Shown here in pieces: positions 8,053-16,086 of a stretch of DNA of 45,419 bases. Within the stretch, counting starts at the first letter, position 1; every line of letters starts with the position of its first letter. The position numbers were made by a program, and so were the translations under genes. The DNA is from Bacillus sp. FJAT-27245 (GTDB lineage: Bacteria; Bacillota; Bacilli; Bacillales; Cytobacillaceae): NCBI RefSeq assembly GCF_001273955.1, contig NZ_LIGI01000001.1, positions 1,484,368-1,529,786 on the forward strand, written 5' to 3'. The notes beneath the pieces are model-generated. The model saw nothing but the letters and a program-made list of their open reading frames with translations, did not search any database and was not told where the DNA came from.

Positions 8053-9795
8053 TTATGCGTAAATAAAATCTTCCTCTGCTGCTCTGCTGGAAGCGATAAT
8101 TTCTTCGACTTCCGAGCCTTCAAGTGTTTCTTTTTTCAGGAGGGCTTCGACCAGTTGTTCATAAGCATGGCGGTTTGAACGGATAATCAGTTCGGACTTT
8201 TCAAGGCCGTTCTGGAATAGTTCCTGCATCTTCGCTTCCTTTTCGGTTTTTACGAAGGTGAGGGTGAACCCGTCCTGCAGCATTCCGGTGTCGACCATTT
8301 GCTCAATAATATGCTTTGCCTGCTGCACATCCCCGCTTACTCCAATGCTATGCTCGCCAAGGAACATCCTCTCGGCGACCCCGCCCGCTAAAATCATGGC
8401 AATTCTGTCAAGAAGGTCGCTTGTTGTGGACAGGTGAAGTTCTTTTGGAATTGGCGCGACATACCCGAGTGCGTCGCCCCTTGGAATGATCGTCGCTTTC
8501 CGGACAGACCCAGGCTTTGTGATTGCTGCGACAATCGCGTGGCCAGCTTCGTGGATTGCCACGCGCCGTTTTGTATCGGCATCCTGAAGCTCGCGGGATG
8601 TGCTGCCGAGGATGGTCCTATCTAGCGCATAGTCAAGGTCCAACTTTGTGATGATATCCTGGCCGTTCCGGACTGCCCTGCGGCTGGCTGTTTCAAAAAG
8701 CATTCTCAAATCAGCGCCGGAAAAACCGGATGTGCTTTCGGCCAAGTCATCAAGTGAGGCCATAACATTATCGGCAAGTGTTTTGCCTTTCGTGTGGATC
8801 TCAATGATTTCCCTGCGGCCTTTTGTGTCGGGTAGCGGAACCCGGAACGAGAAGTCGATTCTTCCCGGACGGAGGAACGCATCGTCGAGCATGTCTTTCC
8901 GGTTTGTTGCGGCAACAAATAAAATCCCGTCATTTGAATGTCCGCCATCAAGCTGGACAAGCAGTTCGGTAAGTGTCTTTTCTGATTCCTCGCCGCCAAG
9001 CGCTTTCCTTTTCCCGGCAAGGGCGTCGACTTCATCAATGAAGATAACTGCAGGCGTCTGCTTTCTCGCGTTTTGGAACAGGCTCCTCACCCTTGAAGCT
9101 CCGACTCCGACGAACAGTTCGTTGAAGGCTGAGCCGCTTGTTGAAAAGAATGAAGCGCCAAGTTCCTTTGCCATCGCTTGAGCGAGAAGTGTTTTACCGG
9201 TTCCTGGAGGCCCGTATAAAAGGATTCCTTTTGGCGGCTTGATGCCGAGCTTTGAAGAGCGCTCCGGTTCTTTTATAATGGAAAGCGTCTGGAGGATTTC
9301 CTCTTTCATTTCTTCACCCAGTCCGCCTACATCTTTAAGTGAGATTTCCGGAAGTGGACGTGCCTTTGAAAGGCTGTTTTTCATTGTGTTTGAAACACCG
9401 ATACCGCTTCCGCCTTTTGCTTTTTGAAGTGCATACGCTGCGGCTGCCAATGAAACAATCACTCCGCCCATAATCCACTTTCCGTACTTGCTGTTGTTCG
9501 TAAATGTATAATCAACGTTGTATTTGGAAACCAATTGATCTGCCATCTGGCTGTTTGGAGGCACTTTTGCCATGAATTTCCCCTCGCTTGTTGTTAGTAT
9601 CAGGCTGCCATCGGACCGTTCTTCAAGAGAGACCATTTTACCGTTTTCCGCCTTAATCTTATTTTCCATCGAAGAGAACGGAATAACGGTTTCTTTCGCC
9701 GTAGACTGTAGTGCCCAAGTAATTCCCGCGGCTGCTATTATCACTGCTGCAATCAGCGGTATGAATTTATTTAACGCCTTTTTACTCATATCCAC
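8053..9795 (-). CDS. FtsH-like membrane AAA+ zinc metalloprotease
   Basis: This 580-residue FtsH-type protein has one membrane helix at about residues 10-30, an extracytoplasmic segment of some 75 residues, a second helix near 107-123, and then the AAA+ module. It shows Walker A GPPGTGKT (~195-202), the FVG pore loop (~228), Walker B IFIDE (~251-255) and the SRH arginines. The M41 protease domain has HEAGH at ~415-419 and a GDVQQA segment likely to give the third zinc ligand. It is shorter than housekeeping FtsH (630-680), and its neighbours are not tilS-hpt, so it is probably a paralogue. The chosen start is a GTG nine bases after AAAGGAG; an ATG at 9825 overlaps a TATAAT box and is unlikely. 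Confidence 0.88.
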   Translation of the reverse strand: MDMSKKALNKFIPLIAAVIIAAAGITWALQSTAKETVIPFSSMENKIKAENGKMVSLEERSDGSLILTTSEGKFMAKVPPNSQMADQLVSKYNVDYTFTNNSKYGKWIMGGVIVSLAAAAYALQKAKGGSGIGVSNTMKNSLSKARPLPEISLKDVGGLGEEMKEEILQTLSIIKEPERSSKLGIKPPKGILLYGPPGTGKTLLAQAMAKELGASFFSTSGSAFNELFVGVGASRVRSLFQNARKQTPAVIFIDEVDALAGKRKALGGEESEKTLTELLVQLDGGHSNDGILFVAATNRKDMLDDAFLRPGRIDFSFRVPLPDTKGRREIIEIHTKGKTLADNVMASLDDLAESTSGFSGADLRMLFETASRRAVRNGQDIITKLDLDYALDRTILGSTSRELQDADTKRRVAIHEAGHAIVAAITKPGSVRKATIIPRGDALGYVAPIPKELHLSTTSDLLDRIAMILAGGVAERMFLGEHSIGVSGDVQQAKHIIEQMVDTGMLQDGFTLTFVKTEKEAKMQELFQNGLEKSELIIRSNRHAYEQLVEALLKKETLEGSEVEEIIASSRAAEEDFIYA

Positions 9796-9823
9796 TATGC
9801 TCAACTCCTTTATGTCTATCTCC

Positions 9824-9829
9824 ATTATA
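9824..9829 (-). promoter_or_regulatory. -10 box for the FtsH-like gene
   Basis: A TATAAT on the minus strand lies 29 bp before the GTG start at 9795, with the ribosome binding site between them. The -35 region is poor. If real, transcription starts downstream of the ATG at 9825, which supports the GTG start. Confidence 0.45.
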
Positions 9830-10129
9830 TGAAAATACTTTTTGTAATAAATAGGGAATGAGGATTATCCGCTATGGGAATTGCAGGAAATTAGCGGCGT
9901 AGGGTTTGAACAACTTGTGAATTTATGAGTATTTTAGCACTCCAAACATAATCCAGCCTTCGTGGGGAAGGGACTTTCGATGCATAAATCAGACTGAAAT
10001 TCCAAATGTAAAGATGGTATGTTTTTTTCCGTATCCCTCCTAATATGGACACATTTCTGCCATATTTGCGTTTTTATTAAGCTATGATAATAAAATGCCT
10101 TTTAAGCATTACAAGATTATAACCTTGGT

Positions 10130-10377
10130 AAATAAGCGACCGGTTTTTTTAGACAGAGGGTATTAAACATTCGCAAATTGCAGTGCAAGGCACGTGGCTT
10201 GTTTGAGAATGCAACTGCTTTTTCTCCTGCCGGGAAAACACTGGCAGGTTCCACCAGGGTATCAACTTTTTAATCACCCTATATAATAGGAAAATATTCA
10301 TGATTGCAAACTTTATTGCACAGGGATAAGATAGAAATTATGGACAAAATCTAATTGTCAAAAGTGAGGATCTAAAT
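10130..10377 (+). other. Structured leader / intergenic region before prfC
   Basis: The 550-bp gap between the FtsH-like gene and prfC holds no convincing gene. It contains several hairpins. GCAGTGCA pairs with TGCAACTGC near 10182-10220 and is followed by TTTTT; CCTGCC/GGCAGG lies near 10230; TGCAA/TTGCA and GACAA/TTGTC lie just before the gene. A TATAAT at 10282 would give a leader of about 85 nt. I do not recognise a known riboswitch here. Confidence 0.35.
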
Positions 10378-11958
10378 ATGGGCAAGAGTTTTAAAGATGA
10401 AGTCCTTTCAAGAAGGACTTTTGCAATCATTTCCCACCCGGACGCAGGGAAGACGACAATGACGGAGAAATTGCTCCTTTTTGGCGGCGCCATTCGTGAC
10501 GCCGGTACCGTTAAAGCCAAGAAGACTGGCAAATTCGCGACAAGTGACTGGATGGAAATCGAGAAACAGCGCGGAATTTCCGTTACATCGAGTGTTATGC
10601 AATTCGACTACGACGGTTTCAGGGTCAATATCCTTGATACCCCGGGGCACCAGGATTTCAGTGAAGACACATACAGGACGCTGATGGCTGTCGACAGCGC
10701 CGTCATGATTATCGACTCCGCCAAAGGGATCGAGGAGCAGACAATGAAGTTGTTCAAGGTTTGCCGGATGCGGGGGATTCCGATTTTCACGTTCATGAAC
10801 AAGCTGGACCGCCAGGGAAAAGCACCGCTTGAACTGCTGGCCGAGCTGGAGGAAGTCCTTGGAATTGAATCGTATCCGATGAATTGGCCGATTGGCATGG
10901 GGAAGGAATTCCTCGGGATTTATGACAGGCACCATAACCGGATCGAGCAGTTCCGGGTTGAGGAAAAAGATCGTTTCATTCCATTGAATGATGACGGTGA
11001 GATTGAAGGCGACCACCCTATCAAGAAAACAGGATTATATGATCAAACCCTTGAGGAAGTTTTGCTTCTGAATGAGGCGGGGAACGATTTTTCCCCTGAG
11101 CGCATTGCGGCTGGAAATTTAACGCCAGTCTTCTTCGGAAGCGCGCTTACGACGTTCGGAGTCCAGACCTTCCTGGAATCCTACCTGGAATTCGCTCCGC
11201 CGCCAAAGCCGCGTAATTCATCAAAAGGTGAAATTGATCCCCTTTCCGAAACCTTTTCAGGCTTTGTTTTTAAAATCCAGGCGAACATGAATCCGGCCCA
11301 CCGTGACAGGATTGCTTTCGTAAGGGTTTGTTCCGGAAAATTCGAGCGCGGGATGAGCGTAAATGTTCCAAGAATCGGTAAGCAAATCAAACTTTCACAA
11401 TCCACCTCTTTTATGGCTGAGGAGCGGAATACCGTTGAAGAAGCTGTTAGCGGGGATATTATCGGCCTTTATGACACTGGGACGTACCAGATTGGCGATA
11501 CGATAACTGGAGGCAAGGATCAGTTCCAGTTTGAACGGCTGCCGCTGTTTACCCCGGAACTTTTTGTGAAAGTATCAGCGAAAAACGTTATGAAGCAGAA
11601 GTCATTCTATAAAGGGATCGAACAGTTAGTCCAGGAAGGCGCAATCCAGCTATTCAAAACAGCCAGGATGGAAGAGTATTTGCTCGGAGCAGTTGGGCAG
11701 CTTCAATTTGAGGTTTTTGAACACCGAATGAAAAACGAATACAATTCGGATGTCATAATGGAACGAATCGGTTCCAAGGTAGTGAGATGGGTTGAAGGGG
11801 AAACAGTCAATGAAAATCTCTCTAATTCCCGCAGCCTGCTCGTCAAGGACAGGTTTGGGAAATATGTGTTCCTTTTTGAAAATGAATTTGCCTTGAGATG
11901 GTTCCAGGATAAAAACCCTGAAGTAAAGCTCTACAATCCGATGGATATGCATGATTAA
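10378..11958 (+). CDS. prfC: Peptide chain release factor 3
   Basis: The 526-residue product is a translational GTPase of the RF3 class, which recycles RF1/RF2 from the ribosome after peptide release. G1 is [14 protein letters not shown] near residue 18, G3 is DTPGHQDF and G4 is NKLD; the EF-G-like domain 2 and the RF3 C-terminal domain follow. The length matches the family (520-530). The gene is alone, with a long leader and its own terminator. Not every Bacillus carries prfC (B. subtilis lacks it), so this is an accessory translation factor in the group. The ribosome binding site is weak (GTGAGG). Confidence 0.95.
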   Translation: MGKSFKDEVLSRRTFAIISHPDAGKTTMTEKLLLFGGAIRDAGTVKAKKTGKFATSDWMEIEKQRGISVTSSVMQFDYDGFRVNILDTPGHQDFSEDTYRTLMAVDSAVMIIDSAKGIEEQTMKLFKVCRMRGIPIFTFMNKLDRQGKAPLELLAELEEVLGIESYPMNWPIGMGKEFLGIYDRHHNRIEQFRVEEKDRFIPLNDDGEIEGDHPIKKTGLYDQTLEEVLLLNEAGNDFSPERIAAGNLTPVFFGSALTTFGVQTFLESYLEFAPPPKPRNSSKGEIDPLSETFSGFVFKIQANMNPAHRDRIAFVRVCSGKFERGMSVNVPRIGKQIKLSQSTSFMAEERNTVEEAVSGDIIGLYDTGTYQIGDTITGGKDQFQFERLPLFTPELFVKVSAKNVMKQKSFYKGIEQLVQEGAIQLFKTARMEEYLLGAVGQLQFEVFEHRMKNEYNSDVIMERIGSKVVRWVEGETVNENLSNSRSLLVKDRFGKYVFLFENEFALRWFQDKNPEVKLYNPMDMHD

Positions 11959-11977
11959 CATGTTTTACTGGTTTTAT

Positions 11978-12009
11978 AAGGCCGCAGCCCATTATGCTGC
12001 GGCCTTTTT
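11978..12009 (+). terminator. Terminator of prfC
   Basis: A perfect 11-bp stem (AAGGCCGCAGC with GCTGCGGCCTT) and a 7-nt loop are followed by a T run. Confidence 0.9.
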
Positions 12010-12288
12010 CCATTGAGTGCGGATTACCAGCAAATGGGGTTGCGATAATGGACTGAAAGCACGCTCCTTCCTTTTAAATCAAAATTATTAAAGGTTTTGC
12101 CAAATCACGCAATCAGACAGCTTTTCCATATATCCGATTAATATGGACAGAGCCGAAAACTGTAATAAGTATAGGGCCCTGTTTTTTTAAAATTAATATA
12201 ATTTTTCTTTTACCCTCAGAAAAGCGCATGGCTATTGCGTAAGGTTTAGTGAAAAGCGGCCGCTTCAATCTTACAAGAGGTGACAACA

Positions 12289-13440
12289 ATGAAAAACATA
12301 GAAATGAAAAAAATGGGGAAAGCCGCAATGGCAATGGCCCTTGCAGGAACATTTACATTTTCTCCAACATTTGCGTCCGCGGACACACTAACTGAAGGCC
12401 AGAAGGTGCAAGCTGATTCTTCAGCTGCAGCTACTGTCCAAGTACAGGAAGATACGGCTAAACCGGAATTGATACCTGGCGATTTCTTCTACTTTATTAA
12501 AATAGCCCTTGAGAAAATCAAGCTTGCAATTACATTCGATAAAGAAAAGGAAGCAAACCTTCTGGCAGGGTATGCCGCTGAAAGGCTAGCCGAAGCAGAA
12601 GAGCTCTTCAATGCTGGAAAAGAAGACGCAGCGGTTAAAACGCTTCAGGACGGAATTGCATACCTGAATGAGTACAATGCGAAAGCGGAAGAAACAACAT
12701 CCGCTGAGCAAGAGTCCGAAGAAACTAAAGCAGAAGAGCAAAAAACGGACGAGCCAAAAGCTAAAAGCGCCGAGCAGCAAGCGGAAACCGACGGTGAAAT
12801 GGCAAAAGATCAGCTAGCGGAAGAAGAAAAAGCGGTTGAAAAAGATGAAGACAAGGCAGAATCAAGCGAAGATCTTGTCCGCAATAACATTATTGCACTG
12901 AAAGCAGCGCTGGAAAAAGTGAAAAACCCGACAGCGAGAGCTGCGCTGCAAAAAAATATTGATAAAACGCTTGCCAAAATAGCTGAAAAGGCGGAAAAAG
13001 AAGCCACGAAGGAAGATAAACTGGCTGCTGGAAATACAGCCGAAGAAACAGAAATGACAGATGAAACCACTAAGCCGATTGAGACTGAAAAGGGAGTTTC
13101 CGCTGAGGCTGAGGTAACTGCCAAGGAAGAGACTACTGCCGAAAGACCTGCAGTAAAAGCTGTCCCAGCCGTCCCAGCCACTCCTGCAGTGCCCGCATCC
13201 TCTGTAAAACAGGAAGCAAAACAAAAAGCAAAAGACATCCGCCAGCAGGCAAATCAATCAGCAAAAGAAACTCGCAAGCAAGCGCACCATGAAGCAAAGG
13301 AAGTTCGTACTCAGGCTAAACAGCAGGCAAAAGAAGTGAAGCAAGCTGGTAAAGTTGTCAAGGTAGAGGCGAAAGCCCAGGTAAACGTTGAAAAGGAAGA
13401 AAACGGAAAAGCAGCCGACAAAGGCAAGAATGGCAACTAA
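12289..13440 (+). CDS. Secreted DUF5667-domain protein with Lys/Glu/Ala-rich tail
   Basis: The 383-residue product has a signal peptide ending near ASA (residue ~32), then a DUF5667 segment (PGDFFYFIKIALEKIKLAITFDKEKEANLLAGYAAERLAEAEEL in part). The rest is low-complexity: Glu/Ala-rich at about 120-200, a second helical stretch near 195-235 and a Pro-Ala-Val repeat near 290-300. A Lys/Gln/Ala coiled-coil tail (KEAKxxAKEVRxQAKQ pattern) follows. I take the ATG at 12289, five bases after AAGAGGTGA; a GTG at 12280 lies inside that site. It sits directly before sigI with its own terminator. DUF5667 proteins are secreted and of unknown function; a cell-envelope role is inferred from the SigI context. 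Confidence 0.75.
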   Translation: MKNIEMKKMGKAAMAMALAGTFTFSPTFASADTLTEGQKVQADSSAAATVQVQEDTAKPELIPGDFFYFIKIALEKIKLAITFDKEKEANLLAGYAAERLAEAEELFNAGKEDAAVKTLQDGIAYLNEYNAKAEETTSAEQESEETKAEEQKTDEPKAKSAEQQAETDGEMAKDQLAEEEKAVEKDEDKAESSEDLVRNNIIALKAALEKVKNPTARAALQKNIDKTLAKIAEKAEKEATKEDKLAAGNTAEETEMTDETTKPIETEKGVSAEAEVTAKEETTAERPAVKAVPAVPATPAVPASSVKQEAKQKAKDIRQQANQSAKETRKQAHHEAKEVRTQAKQQAKEVKQAGKVVKVEAKAQVNVEKEENGKAADKGKNGN

Positions 13441-13477
13441 GACCGACCAGGCGCTAGTCATAAGCATGGAGCAATGG

Positions 13478-13508
13478 AAAAGATAGTCCTTTTTGGGCTA
13501 TCTTTTCT
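13478..13508 (+). terminator. Terminator of the DUF5667 gene
   Basis: A 12-bp stem (AAAAGATAGTCC with GGGCTATCTTTT, one G-U pair) with a five-T loop separates this gene from sigI. Confidence 0.8.
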
Positions 13509-13534
13509 CCCAATTAAACCACAGGCATCTCTCA

Positions 13535-13545
13535 TATGCTATAAT
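13535..13545 (+). promoter_or_regulatory. Extended -10 promoter of sigI
   Basis: TGCTATAAT (13537-13545) is a perfect extended -10 element. It predicts a start near 13552 and a very short leader before the AGAGAGGTGAGG ribosome site. No good -35 and no SigI-type ACCCCC/CGAA pair was seen, so basal transcription probably depends on the housekeeping sigma factor. Confidence 0.55.
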
Positions 13546-13568
13546 TGGGGATTAGAGAGGTGAGGTTT

Positions 13569-14315
13569 ATGCTAAGCTTATTGTTCTTAGCCAAAAAAAA
13601 GAAGCAGACGCTAGAAGAGTCTGTCAGATTAATACAGCAGGGCGACAAGAAGCTGAATAATGAACTGATTGAAGCCTATAAGCCGTTCATTGCCAAAACT
13701 GTTTCGGTTGTATGCAAAAGGTATATCGTTCAATCAGACGATGAGTTTAGCATAGGCCTTATTGCGTTTAACGAAGCAATCCAAAAATATTCCCCTGATA
13801 AAGGAAGCTCGCTGCTAAGCTTTGCCGAAGTGCTGATAAAAAGGCGTGTCATTGACCATATCCGGAAGGAAGCGAAGAATCAGACCGTTAGCCTAGAGCT
13901 GCAGTCAGAGACCGGAGAGCCTGATTCAAGGGGAGCTTTGATTGAGAACGAAATATCACTCGACGACTACCGGAAAAAGACGGATGAGGAATTGAGGAGA
14001 GAAGAAATTCTCCGTTTTCAAAAACATCTTCGTGAATACGACTTAAGTTTTCAGGACTTGGTCGACCAGGCGCCAAAACATGCGGATGCCCGCAAGAATG
14101 CAATTGAGGCGGCAAGGCTGCTTGCTGAAAATGAAGAACTACGGGAAAGCCTTCTCGTTAAAAAACGGCTTCCAATGAAGCAATTGGAAGACCTGGTACA
14201 TGTTAGCCGAAAAACACTCGAACGAAACAGGAAGTATATTATCGCGATGGCTCTGATCATGTCCGGCGATTATGTGTATATGAAGGATTATATAAAAGGG
14301 GTGCTTGATTCATGA
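13569..14315 (+). CDS. sigI: RNA polymerase sigma factor SigI
   Basis: This 248-residue sigma factor of the SigI family (B. subtilis SigI has 251) shows a sigma-70 region 2 core near 60-110 (DDEFSIGLIAFNEAIQKY, then FAEVLIKRRVIDHIRK) and the SigI-specific C-terminal helix-turn-helix near 190-225. In B. subtilis SigI responds to heat and cell-wall stress and controls wall-related genes such as mreBH and lytE. The ATG at 13569 follows AGAGAGGTGAGG; the longer frame from a TTG at 13545 would begin inside the -10 box. The next gene, rsgI, overlaps by four bases, so sigma and anti-sigma are translationally coupled. Confidence 0.93.
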   Translation: MLSLLFLAKKKKQTLEESVRLIQQGDKKLNNELIEAYKPFIAKTVSVVCKRYIVQSDDEFSIGLIAFNEAIQKYSPDKGSSLLSFAEVLIKRRVIDHIRKEAKNQTVSLELQSETGEPDSRGALIENEISLDDYRKKTDEELRREEILRFQKHLREYDLSFQDLVDQAPKHADARKNAIEAARLLAENEELRESLLVKKRLPMKQLEDLVHVSRKTLERNRKYIIAMALIMSGDYVYMKDYIKGVLDS

Positions 14316-15724
14316 GAACAGGTATCATTTTGGAAATGGATGAGTCGTTTCTAACCTTATTGACCCCTGAGGGAGAATTTTTGAGGGCGAGCAGGAAAGG
14401 AAAAATGTACTCGATCGGCCAAGAGATTACGTTTGAACCTGCCATCCAACCGCATACAAAAAAGAGAAAAGCGATGTTGGAGCTGGCCGGTATGAAGAAG
14501 ATTTGGATGTCTGCAGCAGCGGCATTGATCATTATGGCTTCGGCGATATTCCCGCTGGGCAGCGGCAATCAAGTTTACGCATATATGTCCATTGATGTGA
14601 ACCCGAGCATTGAGCTAGGGGTCAATGAAAAAATGCAAGTACTGAGGATGAATGGCTACAACAAGGAAGGAAAGAAAATTGTCTCCGGCCTGAAAGATTG
14701 GAAAAAGGAAGATGTATCCGAAGTGGCAGAGAAAATCCTTTCCGAAATCGGGCGCCAGGGCTATTTTGCGACAACGAATAAAGTGATTATTTCCACGGTG
14801 AAAACCGGCGAAAAAGAAGAGATGGCCGACCTTAGGCTCGATGAAACAATTCGGGAAATATCCGAGGCAGCCAAAAGGGAAGAACATGAAGTAACGGTTG
14901 TGAGCGCTACGGCAAAAGATTTGAAAGAAGCCCATAAACGCGGAGTGACCACGGGCCATTACAAGGTTGGGGCTGTTGCCAAACAGCAGGGGAATGCCCA
15001 ACTGGAAATGAAGGATGATCCTGCGTCAAGCGAATCCGCTGTTCCATCCGATGCAGGGAAATCATCCGCACCGGGCCAGATAAAAAAAGCCGACCCTGTA
15101 AAACCAGTCGTCCCAGTGAATCCCGAAAGCAAGGGAAATGGGCCTAAAAACCCAAAGGATGAAGACGGAAAAGGAAAACACGAGGGCAAACAGAAAGAAA
15201 ACAAAAACAGCCAAAAAGGCAATCATAACAATACTGGCAATGGAAGTAAGAAGAACGGTAATGGAAACGGCAAAGGAAACGGCAAAGGAAACGGCAACGA
15301 ACAAAAAAATGGAAATAGCAAGGGCGATAACCAGGGAAAAAAGGGCAGTGATGTAAAAGGTGGTGACCCGGAACAAAAGAAAGACAACAAGAATGAAAAG
15401 AACAGCGTAAATGGGAATGGCAGCCAAAAGCCCAATGCCCAAAGCAAGCAGGGCAAAAGTAAAGGGCAAAACAAAACCCCTGATGAAAACAGCAGGAATG
15501 GACAAAATGGCAACAAACAAAACGATAACAAGGGCAACAAACAAAACGATAACAAAGGCAACGGAACGAAAGGAAAGAGCGGAGAAAATAGCAACAAACA
15601 AGATAGTAATGGCCAGAAGAATAATAGTAACAACGAAAATCGAGAAAGAAAAGATCCATCATCAAAAAACGATGGGCAGAAAGCCAAAACAAAAAGTAAT
15701 AATAAAGAGAAGTCCGGCAAATAG
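14312..15724 (+). CDS. rsgI: Anti-sigma factor RsgI with Asn/Lys/Gly-rich extracellular tail
   Basis: The 470-residue product is a single-pass membrane anti-sigma factor. Residues 1-60 form the cytoplasmic RsgI N-terminal domain that holds SigI; about 62-80 is the membrane helix; then comes the conserved outside domain starting YAYMSIDVNPSIEL. The Asn97-Pro98 bond in this motif is the place where clostridial RsgI proteins cleave themselves. From about residue 235 the chain is disordered and very rich in Asn, Lys, Gly and Gln, with KGNGKGNGN-type and NKQNDNKG-type repeats. B. subtilis RsgI has about 381 residues, so this tail is longer. It overlaps sigI (ATGA) and shares its promoter. Confidence 0.92.
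   Translation: MRTGIILEMDESFLTLLTPEGEFLRASRKGKMYSIGQEITFEPAIQPHTKKRKAMLELAGMKKIWMSAAAALIIMASAIFPLGSGNQVYAYMSIDVNPSIELGVNEKMQVLRMNGYNKEGKKIVSGLKDWKKEDVSEVAEKILSEIGRQGYFATTNKVIISTVKTGEKEEMADLRLDETIREISEAAKREEHEVTVVSATAKDLKEAHKRGVTTGHYKVGAVAKQQGNAQLEMKDDPASSESAVPSDAGKSSAPGQIKKADPVKPVVPVNPESKGNGPKNPKDEDGKGKHEGKQKENKNSQKGNHNNTGNGSKKNGNGNGKGNGKGNGNEQKNGNSKGDNQGKKGSDVKGGDPEQKKDNKNEKNSVNGNGSQKPNAQSKQGKSKGQNKTPDENSRNGQNGNKQNDNKGNKQNDNKGNGTKGKSGENSNKQDSNGQKNNSNNENRERKDPSSKNDGQKAKTKSNNKEKSGK
15246..15580 (+). repeat. Low-complexity repeats coding the RsgI tail
   Basis: Short direct repeats such as GGAAACGGCAAA (three tandem units near 15262-15295) and an exact repeat of the segment coding NKQNDNKG (near 15510-15560) encode the Asn/Lys/Gly tail. 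Such tracts change length readily by slippage. Confidence 0.7.
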
Positions 15725-15735
15725 CCGGACTTTTT
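15711..15735 (+). terminator. Terminator of sigI-rsgI
   Basis: A perfect 8-bp stem (AGTCCGGC with GCCGGACT) whose loop contains the rsgI stop codon is followed by TTTT. Confidence 0.85.
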
Positions 15736-15753
15736 CCCATTTGTATTCGATTG

Positions 15754-15954
15754 TTATTGGTTGCCTTGCCCGGTCATTTGAGCCTGGGCCTGGCGAACGA
15801 GCCGTTTCGTAATTTCTCCGCCAACAGAACCATTTGCGCGGGAAACCGTATCCGAACCCAACTGGACGCCAAACTCCTGGGCGATTTCATATTTGACCTG
15901 GTCAAGGAATTGTTCCACTCCTGGAACAAGCAGCTGATTGCTGTTTCTTGCCAT
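15754..15954 (-). CDS. sspD: Alpha/beta-type small acid-soluble spore protein
   Basis: The 66-residue product is an alpha/beta SASP, which coats and protects DNA in the spore core. It shows the family's two conserved blocks: [29 protein letters not shown] in part, and KRLVRQAQ near the end. The EIA stretch is the site cut by the germination protease GPR. The ATG has AAGGAGTGA before it; the frame remains open for 34 more codons upstream, but that part has no family similarity. Position right after rsgI matches sspD in B. subtilis, hence the symbol. Forespore sigma-G control is expected from the family, but I could not find a clear sigma-G promoter. Confidence 0.93.
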   Translation of the reverse strand: MARNSNQLLVPGVEQFLDQVKYEIAQEFGVQLGSDTVSRANGSVGGEITKRLVRQAQAQMTGQGNQ

Positions 15955-15977
15955 GGATCTCACTCCTTCATTAACTT

Positions 15978-15994
15978 CAGAGATTGTATCTCTG
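15978..15994 (-). promoter_or_regulatory. Perfect inverted repeat in the sspD leader
   Basis: CAGAGAT-TGT-ATCTCTG has 7-bp arms and a 3-bp centre and lies 24-40 bp before the sspD start. It could be an operator or an mRNA hairpin. Confidence 0.4.
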
Positions 15995-16086
15995 TAGGAA
16001 TAGTTTTTCGAGAGGAGACAGAAAATATTAGTGGTAATTCTTATTCCGTTTGGCAATATAGAAAATTACCTTGGTGAAGGCGTTTC

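Noticed and set aside
8648-9181. 177-codon plus-strand frame opposite the FtsH-like gene
   Set aside because: Shadow of a gene with clear domain motifs; serine-rich product and no ribosome site.
15062-15740. Long minus-strand frames opposite rsgI
   Set aside because: They arise from the low-complexity Asn/Lys/Gly coding repeat; products are implausible strings of Phe, Leu and Cys.
15955-16086. Sigma-G promoter of sspD
   Set aside because: Expected from the gene family, but no pair of -35/-10 words at proper spacing was convincing.
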